Part shown: positions 1 through 5,210 of the stretch, one piece after another | Numbering within the stretch: position 1 is the first letter of the stretch | Layout: each line of letters starts with the position of its first letter | From: CAZWVM01 sp964637705 | GTDB taxonomy: Bacteria; UBA8481 | Reading direction: 5' to 3' | Assembly: GCA_964637705.1 (NCBI GenBank) | Contig: CAZWVM010000211.1 | Coordinates: 1 to 5,830 of the forward strand | Length of the DNA: 5,830 bases | Notes under the pieces: model-generated | Told to the model about the DNA's origin: nothing | The model's input: only the letters and a program-made list of their open reading frames with translations | The model's database searches: none | Made by a program: the position numbers and the translations under genes

Positions 1-16
1 TGCAACGAGAGAAAGA

Positions 17-217
17 TCAGTAGATCCCGGCGGAAAGAGCGGCCTGGTTCTGACCCATCGTCTGCGTGCCAACGGCGTTGGAGAACATATTACGGAGCGG
101 GCCGCCAAGCGCCACGAAAACGGCGATGACGATGATGGCGATAAGGCCGATGATCAGGCCGTACTCCACCATTCCCTGTCCGGACTCCTGAGCCTTGAGT
201 TCACGAATGTCGATCAC
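17..217 (-). CDS. Flp/Fap-type pilin subunit
   Basis: Small prepilin of 66 residues, the major subunit of Flp (Tad-type) pili, which mediate tight adherence. A short hydrophilic leader (VIDIRELKAQESG) is followed by the Flp signature GQGMVEYGL, giving the G|XXXXEY prepilin-peptidase site: cleavage would fall after the Gly of ESG, placing Glu at +5 and Tyr at +6. A single hydrophobic helix (LIIGLIAIIVIAVFVALGG) and the usual short tail with RNMFSNAVG follow. I chose the GTG at 215-217 because GGGAGGTGA lies 8 bases upstream; an ATG at 280 would add 21 residues (Cys-rich, unlike a Flp leader) and would put this Shine-Dalgarno inside the gene. No other tad/cpa gene is in the window, so it is either a cluster edge or a solitary flp copy. 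The pilin has no N-X-S/T sequon. Family assignment is secure; pilus assembly is inferred. Confidence 0.93.
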   Translation of the reverse strand: MIDIRELKAQESGQGMVEYGLIIGLIAIIVIAVFVALGGPLRNMFSNAVGTQTMGQNQAALSAGIY

Positions 218-225
218 TTTGCAAT

Positions 226-234
226 TCACCTCCC
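226..234 (-). promoter_or_regulatory. Strong Shine-Dalgarno of the pilin gene
   Basis: On the minus strand GGGAGGTGA matches the anti-Shine-Dalgarno complement over nearly its whole length and sits 8 bases before the GTG at 217. It decides the start codon and suggests high translation, as expected for a major pilin. Confidence 0.85.
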
Positions 235-390
235 TTCGTGAGATAACTAGCATACAACATAGCATAGAATCGGCATTCATGCCCTGAAAAATTCGAGAAA
301 AATGGGTCAGAGGATGATGAAACGATTCAATGTATTGTAAATATAAGAGTTAAACTCATGGTCAATCGTCATTTTTAGAGGGATTCCCCC
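235..390. other. AT-rich divergent intergenic region
   Basis: This spacer between the leftward pilin and the rightward STT3 gene is far more AT-rich than the genes around it. It must hold the pilin promoter. On the minus strand there are TATA-box-like hexamers (TATGTT preceded by TGC near 256-264, and TACAAT at 334-339), but none has a convincing -35 at the right distance. A small palindrome, GGCAT-TC-ATGCC, lies at 272-283 and could be an operator. No gene is seen here. Confidence 0.45.
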
Positions 391-419
391 TTGACATATC
401 CGTTTCTCGGCTATCGTTT
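391..419 (+). promoter_or_regulatory. Probable sigma70-type promoter of the STT3 gene
   Basis: A perfect -35 hexamer TTGACA lies at 391-396. The -10 is less clear: TATCGT at 412-417 matches TATAAT at four positions but with a 15-base spacer, while TCGTTT at 414-419 has the ideal 17-base spacer but a poorer match. Transcription would start around 424-427, only about 20 bases before the ATG at 446, so the leader would be very short. Confidence 0.5.
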
Positions 420-445
420 AGCCCTATGAACCTCTCCGGTTGCCG

Positions 446-1969
446 ATGATGGCGCTCCGTTCCCGATGGGGAATATGTTTAGTAATTGTATTGTTGGGCG
501 GGCTGGTTCGTATGCTCCCCATGACGGGAGCCTACCGGGCCGAAGGACCGATTCTCGTGGGTGGACCCGACTCCTATTATCACCTCAGGCGCATGGAACT
601 CGCCCGGGACGGCGGCCTGGCGGGACCGGACGAATGGATCAACTATCCCGAGGGGCAGGAGGTTCACTGGCCGGACCTCTATGACCGGATGGGCGGGTGG
701 GTCCTGGCTCTCGCGGGGCCGTCCTCCCTCCACCTCCTGCCGGTCATCCTCGGGCTCGCCGCCTCGGTTCTGCTCCTCGCGCCGGATCGGCCGCGCTGGG
801 GGCCGGCCTGGTTCGTATTCCTGCCGGCCGTCGTATTCCCGACGTCACTTGGGGCGATCGACCACCACTGCCTCGAACCGCTTCTCTTGGCAGGGGCCGT
901 AGTCCTGGGGGGGGGCGGCGGACTTTTCTCACCTCTGGGCCTCATAACTCTCTCACTCCTCTCCCCCCTGCTCTCCACGACCTGGCCGGTGATCGTCGTG
1001 ACCGGGGTCGGCGCGGCGCTCCTTCGCCGGGTGCCGGGCCGAGCCGGTTTGGCGATCATGGCCGGCGCCGCCCTCGCCGTGCCGGTCGCGGGCTGGAGCT
1101 ACTTCGCCAATCCTTGGCTGGCCGACATCCCCGAGGCCCAGCCGCTGATCTCGAACGTCCGCGACTTCTTCAAGGCCGTTGTCGCGCTATCGCCGGGCTT
1201 CCTTCTCCTCCTGCCGGTCCTCCCTCTCTGGTGGCCGCGGCGGCGGGAACCGATGATTGCCGGGCTTCTTGCGGCGAGCGTCGTCGCCCTGCCCCTGGCA
1301 CTCATCGAGGCGCGCTTCGTCGTCTATCTCGCCTTGCCGTGCGCCTTCGCGCTGGCCGAGGGGCTGGAGTGGCTGGCTCGGCGGCGGGGGAGAGGGATGG
1401 CACTGGCGTTGGGCATCGTTTGCGCATTCCCGGTCGCTCGCGGGCTCGCAGAGATCCCGACCTGGCCGCCCGATCCCGCGCCGGAAGTCGTCGAGGCCAT
1501 GGGCGTGTTGCGCGACGATCCGTCCGCCGGGGACTTTCTCGATCCTGAGACGCGGCCGGCCTGGTGCACGGTCGCGGCATGGGACCTGGGACCGGCAATC
1601 CTCCAGCTCGGGCGCGCGCCCGTCATGGCGAACGCCTTCCATACAGGGGAGACCGGTCGTGCGACGGCGCACCGGATTCTCTTTTTGGGCGCGGAAGAGG
1701 CGACGCGGCTCGCCGACGAGAAGCGCGCGCGCTATCTCTTCCTGACCGACCTCGCGAGCGGCGGGTATGCGGCGAAGTATCGGCCCGACGGCGCGCCGAA
1801 GATCATCGAGGGCCTGTTCGGGAGGCTCTACTTCCACGGAGGTGCGCCGGGCTGGCGAATGATCTACGGATCGCGCGTGACCTTCGAGTTCGAGGGAAGG
1901 GCGGTCCCGGCGGTTCAGATCTGGGAGCGGGATACGGCGACGATCGTGCCGAATGCAGGTGAGCTATGA
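446..1969 (+). CDS. STT3/PglB/AglB-like oligosaccharyltransferase (GT66-type)
   Basis: Multi-pass membrane enzyme predicted to transfer a glycan from a polyprenyl-(pyro)phosphate carrier to protein Asn on the outer face of the inner membrane. Residues are counted from ATG 446 (507 aa). The first acidic motif is GGPDSYYHLR (D42), followed by NYPEGQEVHWPDLYD (66-80), typical of the first external loop. The second acidic motif is AIDHHCLE (D139, H140, H141, E144). A Glu in DIPEAQPL (E230) sits where the SVSE/TIXE loop is expected, and IEARF (R290) follows. The soluble C-terminal part carries AWDLG (378-382), a variant of the WWDYG sequon-binding motif, followed by ANAFHTG. A TTG at 440 would add two residues; no strong Shine-Dalgarno marks either start. 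The C-terminal domain (~170 aa) is short compared with PglB or AglB. The fold and family are clear; catalysis and N-linkage are inferred from the family. Confidence 0.88.
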   Translation: MMALRSRWGICLVIVLLGGLVRMLPMTGAYRAEGPILVGGPDSYYHLRRMELARDGGLAGPDEWINYPEGQEVHWPDLYDRMGGWVLALAGPSSLHLLPVILGLAASVLLLAPDRPRWGPAWFVFLPAVVFPTSLGAIDHHCLEPLLLAGAVVLGGGGGLFSPLGLITLSLLSPLLSTTWPVIVVTGVGAALLRRVPGRAGLAIMAGAALAVPVAGWSYFANPWLADIPEAQPLISNVRDFFKAVVALSPGFLLLLPVLPLWWPRRREPMIAGLLAASVVALPLALIEARFVVYLALPCAFALAEGLEWLARRRGRGMALALGIVCAFPVARGLAEIPTWPPDPAPEVVEAMGVLRDDPSAGDFLDPETRPAWCTVAAWDLGPAILQLGRAPVMANAFHTGETGRATAHRILFLGAEEATRLADEKRARYLFLTDLASGGYAAKYRPDGAPKIIEGLFGRLYFHGGAPGWRMIYGSRVTFEFEGRAVPAVQIWERDTATIVPNAGEL

Positions 1970-2041
1970 ACATGGATATACAGAATGTTCAGGATTCAAT
2001 TCTGGTGCTGTATTGTTCCTGAAGTTCCTGTTCATCCATGT
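1970..2041. terminator. Nested palindrome in convergent gap, possible bidirectional terminator
   Basis: Between two convergent stop codons lies a 72-base palindromic stretch. Outer arms ACATGGAT (1970-1977) and ATCCATGT (2034-2041) pair perfectly. Inside them ACAG pairs with CTGT, then TTCAGGA with TCCTGAA, then CAAT with ATTG. The region is much more AT-rich than both neighbours. Position and symmetry suit a terminator working in both directions. There is no long T-run, so a classic intrinsic terminator is not proven; a structured 3' end or repeat remnant is possible. Confidence 0.45.
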
Positions 2042-2071
2042 GAATTCGCAGACCTTCTGGAAGAAACAACC

Positions 2072-4024
2072 TCAATCGATCCGATACAGGTAGACCCGAC
2101 GTGCTTCGTCCTCCACGACCGGCGTCGTGAAGCGGTCGAGGTAATCCTCCAGCGCGCGGCGGTCGGCGGGGCAGGGCGGCGCAGGGGCGAGCCCGATCGC
2201 GATCTTCGTCGCGTACCAGTCGGGCGTGTAGAGGATGTGCGAGACGCCCTGAGAGAGAACCCAGCGAGCAAAGACCTGCGTGTCGTGCCCGGCCTCGTGG
2301 ACGGCCCGGAGCGCGCGAGGGAGATCGGCATCCACGTCGAAGACCGCGTCCCGATGAAGAGGGAAGAGCCGCGCTTCGCCTATCGTGAGGATCTTCGCAT
2401 CCGGAGGAAGAACCACGTCGGCGCGCTTCATCGTCTCGTGCGACGTGAGCCACCGCGCCATGTATTGATCCTCGCTCACGAGACCGACCAGGCGCAGGGG
2501 AGCAGGCTGGACCGAGAAGGGCACGAGGACGGTGGTGGCGAGGGAGAAAGCGAGAGAGACGGTGAGGGAGAGCCGGAGCGCCTTCGCGGGCGGACCGCCG
2601 TCAAGCGTGCGGGCGGCGAGGACGGCCGCGCCGGCGGGGAGGAGCGCGCCGAAGGCCGGAAGCGCGAAGCGAAAGAGGCCGGAGGCGGCGTAGGCGTGAC
2701 TGCCGCCGCCGGAGGTGAACCAGAGCAGGATCGCCGCGAAGCCGACGACGGAGAGCGGGCGCAGGGGATGGTCGCGGCGGGCGAGCGGGGCGAGGGCCGC
2801 GAGCGCGACGGCGGCGAGGGGCGCTCCGAAGGGACCGTCGATGCCCTCGGTGATGACGAGGAAGGTGGCGGCGAAGATGCGGGCCGTGCGGGCGAGGAAG
2901 GCCGCTCCGAGGGAACCGGCCAGGGCCGGAGCGATGTGCGCGGTCTGCGGCAGGAGATGGCCGGTTTGCGCGAGATTCGAGAGGAGCCACGGGGCGGAGG
3001 GGAGAAGCGCGAGGAGGGGGACGAGGAGGAGGCGCGAGGGCGAGCGGCGCGCGCGGAGCATGAGCCAGATCACGAGGGGCGCGGCGGCGTAGGCCGCCGA
3101 GAGTTTCACCGCCACGGCGCCGCCCGCGAAGGCGGCGGCGCGGAGAGGCGAGGGTGAGGCGGGCGCGAGCGCGGCGCAGGCGAGCGTGAAGAGGGCGAGA
3201 GCGAGGAGATCCGGCTTGGTGTGGGCGACGAGGATGACGCCGAGAGGAAAGGCCGCGGCGACGGCGAAGGCGATCGAACGGGCGCGCTCGGATTCGGCGA
3301 GAGAGCGATCCGCGGTCCAGGCCCCGGCCGCGCGGGCGACCGCGAAGGCGAAGAGGGGAAGCGAAAGCCCGAGGAGAATGTTCGAAGCCGTGCCGGCGCG
3401 GTCCGCCGCGATGCCGAGCATCGCAAGCATCTCGCCGGCCTGCGTGTATTGGTAGTAGACCGTCGCGTCGGGCGGAGCGAGGTGCCCGCGGGCGAGGTAT
3501 TGCGCGCCCAGGCCGAGGTGGTAGACGAGGGCGTCCATGCCGCTGGGGGGAACGAGCGAGAAGAGGAAGGCCCAGGCGAGAGAGGCGGCGCCGAAGCGGC
3601 GGAGGAAGCGATCGAAGGGATCGGCAGGGAGGAGAAAGCCGCGTGCCTCGGCCGGAAGGGCCGCAGCGCGCCGCCACGACTGCCAGAGCGCGGGGAGGAG
3701 GAGCGCGAAGAGGAGCCCGGGATCGTTGAGAGGCCGGACGAGCGACCAGAGGATGGGGAGGAGCGAGAGGACGAGCGCGCCGATCCCGAAGGACTCGTCG
3801 CGCGTCCGGCCCCCGCACCAGCGCCCGAGGCGGTAGGCCGCGAGGAGAAGGACGAGCGCGGCGAGGAGAGGAAGGGGGAGATCGCGGATCGCGGCCGCGG
3901 CCACGGGATCGGCGCCGATCTTCCCGAGGAGTTCGAGAAGCGCCGGCCCGGCGACCCGGACGACATCGCCGAAGAGCGCGGCGGAACCGGCGAGGAGGAG
4001 GACAGCAAGAAGGGTGTCAGGCAT
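2072..4024 (-). CDS. GT-C fold membrane glycosyltransferase (ArnT/PMT-like)
   Basis: Large integral membrane protein (650 aa) with about a dozen hydrophobic segments, predicted to use a polyprenyl-phosphate-linked sugar. The key motif is GMDALVYHLGLGAQYLARG (162-180), the first-loop Asp (D164) plus YHL and a following helix as in GT-C enzymes. Also typical are AHTKPDLLALAL (268-279), GGAVAVKLSAAYA (301-313, with K307 where related enzymes have G-x-K), APWLLSNLAQTGHLLPQ (344-360) and FRFALP (451-456). Residues ~505-650 form a soluble periplasmic tail (VLPPDAKILTIGEARLFPL, then GVSHILYTPDWY). The ATG and the first four residues (MPDT) lie inside an inverted-repeat element, with no Shine-Dalgarno upstream and no other good start nearby, so the present start is imposed by that element. 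The gene converges on the STT3 gene across 102 bases. Acceptor and sugar are unknown. Confidence 0.8.
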   Translation of the reverse strand: MPDTLLAVLLLAGSAALFGDVVRVAGPALLELLGKIGADPVAAAAIRDLPLPLLAALVLLLAAYRLGRWCGGRTRDESFGIGALVLSLLPILWSLVRPLNDPGLLFALLLPALWQSWRRAAALPAEARGFLLPADPFDRFLRRFGAASLAWAFLFSLVPPSGMDALVYHLGLGAQYLARGHLAPPDATVYYQYTQAGEMLAMLGIAADRAGTASNILLGLSLPLFAFAVARAAGAWTADRSLAESERARSIAFAVAAAFPLGVILVAHTKPDLLALALFTLACAALAPASPSPLRAAAFAGGAVAVKLSAAYAAAPLVIWLMLRARRSPSRLLLVPLLALLPSAPWLLSNLAQTGHLLPQTAHIAPALAGSLGAAFLARTARIFAATFLVITEGIDGPFGAPLAAVALAALAPLARRDHPLRPLSVVGFAAILLWFTSGGGSHAYAASGLFRFALPAFGALLPAGAAVLAARTLDGGPPAKALRLSLTVSLAFSLATTVLVPFSVQPAPLRLVGLVSEDQYMARWLTSHETMKRADVVLPPDAKILTIGEARLFPLHRDAVFDVDADLPRALRAVHEAGHDTQVFARWVLSQGVSHILYTPDWYATKIAIGLAPAPPCPADRRALEDYLDRFTTPVVEDEARRVYLYRID

Positions 4025-4132
4025 ACGCAGTTACGCAGATACCGAAGTCAGCGGCCATGACACCATGAGATCCTGACATATTGTTGGTTCTATTCACCCT
4101 TAGCCACTGCGTAACTGCGTATGCCTGACACC
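4013..4132. repeat. Inverted-repeat element, copy 1 (120 bp)
   Basis: Perfect 26-bp inverted arms at 4013-4038 and 4107-4132 enclose a 68-base core. Each arm reads inward as cap GGTGTCAGGC, then ATACGCAG, then TTACGCAG, so the hexamer ACGCAG occurs four times. A cap-like sequence, GCCATGACACC, also lies in the core at 4054-4064. The arms read outward as CGTATGCCTGACACC and so carry an outward-facing ATG at both ends; the left one is the start codon of the GT-C gene. The element ends 5 bp from the higA stop codon. No target-site duplication is visible. Probably a non-autonomous mobile palindrome; it could also act as a hairpin 3' end for higA mRNA. Confidence 0.9.
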
Positions 4133-4137
4133 GTCCG

Positions 4138-4428
4138 TCACGCCGCGTGACGGCGGATCTGACGGTTCAAGCGAGAACCGAGGGATTTGCGCGCCTGCTC
4201 CAGGTCGTAATCCGACTGAAGGCCCATCCAGAATCTCTCGGACGTGCCGAAATAGCGTGCCAACCTCAACGCGGTGTCCGCACTCACGGACCGCTTGCCA
4301 AGAACGATCTCGTTGATCCGCCGGGGCGGCACGGATATCGCCCGGGCCAGCCGATTTTGGCTCAACCCCATGGGCTTGATGAACTCTTCCAGCAATACCT
4401 CGCCGGGGTGAACATTCCTGAGCTTCAT
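4138..4428 (-). CDS. higA: HigA-family antitoxin (XRE helix-turn-helix)
   Basis: Protein of 96 residues matching HigA over its full usual length. It has the opening MKLRNVHPGEVLLEEFIKPMG, the helix-turn-helix LSQNRLARAISVPPRRINEI (23-42), and the HigA-specific GKRSVSADTALRLARYFGT (44-62) and FWMGLQSDYDLEQA (66-79). HigA proteins neutralise the HigB mRNase and repress their own promoter. The ATG is preceded by AGGAGG with a 5-base gap. Upstream, overlapping only a few bases away, is the C-terminal end of a HigB toxin gene whose body is missing, so this is an orphan antitoxin. Its probable operator-promoter is retained at 4518-4546, so autoregulation may persist. The stop lies 5 bp before an inverted-repeat element. 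Family call is very secure; present function (repressor, protection against other HigB toxins, or decay) is inferred. Confidence 0.95.
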   Translation of the reverse strand: MKLRNVHPGEVLLEEFIKPMGLSQNRLARAISVPPRRINEIVLGKRSVSADTALRLARYFGTSERFWMGLQSDYDLEQARKSLGSRLNRQIRRHAA

Positions 4429-4437
4429 CTCAACCTC

Positions 4438-4518
4438 CTAGCCGTGGTAATCGACGATCTCGACGTCTTCGGCATCTCCCTCCATCCAGCGAAAGCAGAT
4501 GAGCCACCGGCCATTGAT
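4438..4518 (-). pseudogene. higB: HigB/RelE-like toxin remnant (C-terminal end only)
   Basis: Reading the minus strand from 4518, the frame gives INGRWLICFRW then MEGDAEDVEIVDYHG and a TAG stop at 4438-4440. This is the characteristic last stretch of HigB toxins (N-x-x-W-R-I-x-F-R-W ... V-x-x-V-D-Y-H). Full HigB proteins have about 90 residues; only about 26 codons remain here, and an in-frame TAG lies directly upstream at 4519-4521, inside the promoter palindrome. No start codon precedes the remnant in frame. The toxin therefore lost its N-terminal two thirds by an internal deletion that joined the promoter to the tail. The catalytic core is absent apart from the final strand, so it should be non-toxic. 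The higA Shine-Dalgarno overlaps its stop codon, the usual higBA spacing. Confidence 0.85.
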
Positions 4519-4546
4519 CTATAACGTGTTGCGTTATAGTTGTCAA
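4518..4546 (-). promoter_or_regulatory. higBA promoter with palindromic operator
   Basis: On the minus strand TTGACA (4541-4546) is separated by exactly 17 bases from TATAGA (4518-4523). Between and overlapping these is a perfect inverted repeat with arms CTATAACG and CGTTATAG (4519-4539) around a 5-base centre. A repressor bound there would cover the whole promoter core, the layout expected for HigA autoregulation. The transcript would start near 4510-4512, essentially at the first bases of the toxin remnant. Confidence 0.75.
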
Positions 4547-4574
4547 CGCCTGCACCACGGCCCTCATCAGCAAC

Positions 4575-4694
4575 GGTGTCAGGCAACTACATCTCAGCAT
4601 CCCGGACCCCATCGAACTATTGAATATTCATCGGCTGGAAAAAGGCGAGATGAATCGCCGTGCGGCGGATGTAGGAATGTAGCCGCCTGACACT
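4575..4694. repeat. Inverted-repeat element, copy 2 (120 bp, diverged arms)
   Basis: Same architecture and length as copy 1. The left arm reads inward GGTGTCAGGC, AACTACAT, CTCAGCAT (4575-4600). The right arm, on the minus strand, reads AGTGTCAGGC, GGCTACAT, TCCTACAT (4694 down to 4669). The hexamer CTACAT occurs three times, plus a degenerate CAGCAT. Just outside, AAC on the left and GTT on the right extend the symmetry by 3 bp. The 68-base core contains two further hairpins: ATTCATC/GATGAAT (4626-4632, 4649-4655) and CGCCG-TG-CGGCG (4656-4667). The core shows no clear similarity to copy 1. It lies 28 bp upstream of the higBA promoter and abuts a truncated reading frame on its right. Confidence 0.85.
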
Positions 4695-4866
4695 GTTCCT
4701 CTCGCTCCTTCCCTCCGCGTGGAACCGCAATCGACGCCTGACCGGCACGCCGGACATCTCCCGCGCCGCCACGCCCGAGGCGCGCATCGCGGCCGCGCAC
4801 CAGGCCGGCGCCACGGTCGCGGCGCTGAATCGACTGGGGGAGAGACGGCGCGGCCGAAAGCCATGA
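4695..4866 (+). pseudogene. Unrecognised C-terminal gene fragment
   Basis: From the right edge of element copy 2, one frame stays open for about 57 codons to a TGA at 4864-4866. It begins FLSLLPSAWNRNRRL and continues TGTPDISRAATPEARIAAAHQAGA, TVAALNRLGE and a basic tail RRRGRKP. Third positions are almost all G or C, as in the real genes of this window, unlike the other two frames. There is no ATG; the frame enters the element and meets a TAG at 4672-4674. I read this as the 3' end of a gene cut off at the element. I do not recognise the protein. A chance open frame in GC-rich DNA is the main alternative. Confidence 0.4.
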
Positions 4867-4880
4867 GCAAGGAGAAAACC

Positions 4881-4994
4881 ATGAAAGGACGCGGGCTCTT
4901 TCCCGTCGAGTTCCTGCGTTGCATCGCGCGGGTGCAAAGGGTGTCAGGCATACGTTCTTGCGCTTCCAGGCCATCTTTCAATCTCATCAGATAG
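4881..4994 (+). pseudogene. Short gene start interrupted by element copy 3
   Basis: An ATG at 4881 is preceded by AAGGAG with a 6-base gap, one of the best ribosome-binding sites in the window. It opens MKGRGLFPVEFLRCIARVQR before running into element copy 3 at 4940 and ending at a TAG at 4992-4994 within it. An alternative ATG at 4863 overlaps the preceding TGA as ATGA. The last 17 codons come from the element and are not natural sequence. Joining the bases on either side of the element keeps this frame open for another 15 residues to a TAA at 5104-5106. I do not recognise the product; it may be a truncated gene start or a very small gene. Confidence 0.35.
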
Positions 4995-5057
4995 AGCCTT
5001 GAGGAGGCACGAATTGCTCCATTGCCGCCGAAAGCGTAAAAGCGTATGCCTGACACC
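4940..5057. repeat. Inverted-repeat element, copy 3 (118 bp, imperfect arms)
   Basis: Third copy of the same architecture. The left arm reads inward GGTGTCAGGC, ATACGTTC, TTGCGCTT (4940-4965). The right arm on the minus strand reads GGTGTCAGGC, ATACGCTT, TTACGCTT (5057 down to 5032). The caps are perfect over 15 bp (through ATACG) and the inner parts imperfect. The 66-base core differs from those of the other copies. It interrupts the short frame that starts at 4881. Like copy 1 it carries outward-facing ATG codons at both ends. No target-site duplication is seen. Confidence 0.87.
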
Positions 5058-5064
5058 GTTCTTT

Positions 5065-5100
5065 GACTCCTCAAGAGTCCCGGCGCGCGCGTCCGCCGGG
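5065..5100. other. Two adjoining hairpins between element copy 3 and the GH3 gene
   Basis: GACTC-ctcaa-GAGTC (5065-5079) is followed at once by CCCGGCG (5079-5085) pairing with CGCCGGG (5094-5100) around an 8-base loop. No T-run follows, so this is not a typical intrinsic terminator, though it could weaken readthrough into the next gene. The rest of 5101-5197 shows no gene and no further structure that I can support. Confidence 0.4.
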
Positions 5101-5197
5101 ATGTAACTTCCACGCGCGGCGCGATCGCCTCGCGGTCGGCCCGGCCTCGGCGCGATGAAATCGTCACGAAGTCCTTCCATTCTCCTGATGAAAGCGG

Positions 5198-5203
5198 TAT
5201 CAT
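5198..5203 (+). promoter_or_regulatory. Possible -10 box of the GH3 gene
   Basis: TATCAT matches TATAAT at five of six positions and lies 7 bases before the ATG at 5211. The -35 at a 17-base spacing is poor (TTCCAT, 5175-5180). If used, transcription would begin at or beside the start codon, giving a leaderless message; no Shine-Dalgarno is visible upstream, which fits. Confidence 0.35.
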
Positions 5204-5210
5204 CGCCCTT

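Noticed and set aside
1989..2039. Sixteen-codon leftward ORF (MDEQELQEQYSTRIES) after the GT-C stop
   Set aside because: It has plausible codons but lies within the nested palindrome and has only a distant, weak Shine-Dalgarno; too short to support as a gene.
1985..3157. Long rightward open frame (390 codons) antisense to the GT-C gene
   Set aside because: Its product is a low-complexity run of Glu, Gly and Arg, as expected from the complement of a GC-rich, Leu/Ala-rich membrane protein; it has no family features and the opposite strand is clearly coding.
4430..4612. 60-codon leftward frame upstream of higA
   Set aside because: It is the wrong frame of the toxin remnant; the adjacent frame gives the genuine HigB C-terminus ending in VDYHG.
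4549..4866. Continuation of the C-terminal fragment upstream across element copy 2
   Set aside because: Joining the flanks of copy 2 gives a frame that reaches a TAG at 4537-4539 with no start codon and passes into the higBA promoter region, so simple insertion into this gene is not supported.
4013..5057. CRISPR array
   Set aside because: The repeated caps are inverted pairs at 118-120 bp within each element and irregularly spaced between elements, not direct repeats with uniform spacers.
4003..5067. Target-site duplications flanking the three elements
   Set aside because: The bases on either side of each element do not form direct repeats; copy 2 flanks (AAC/GTT) only extend the inverted repeat.
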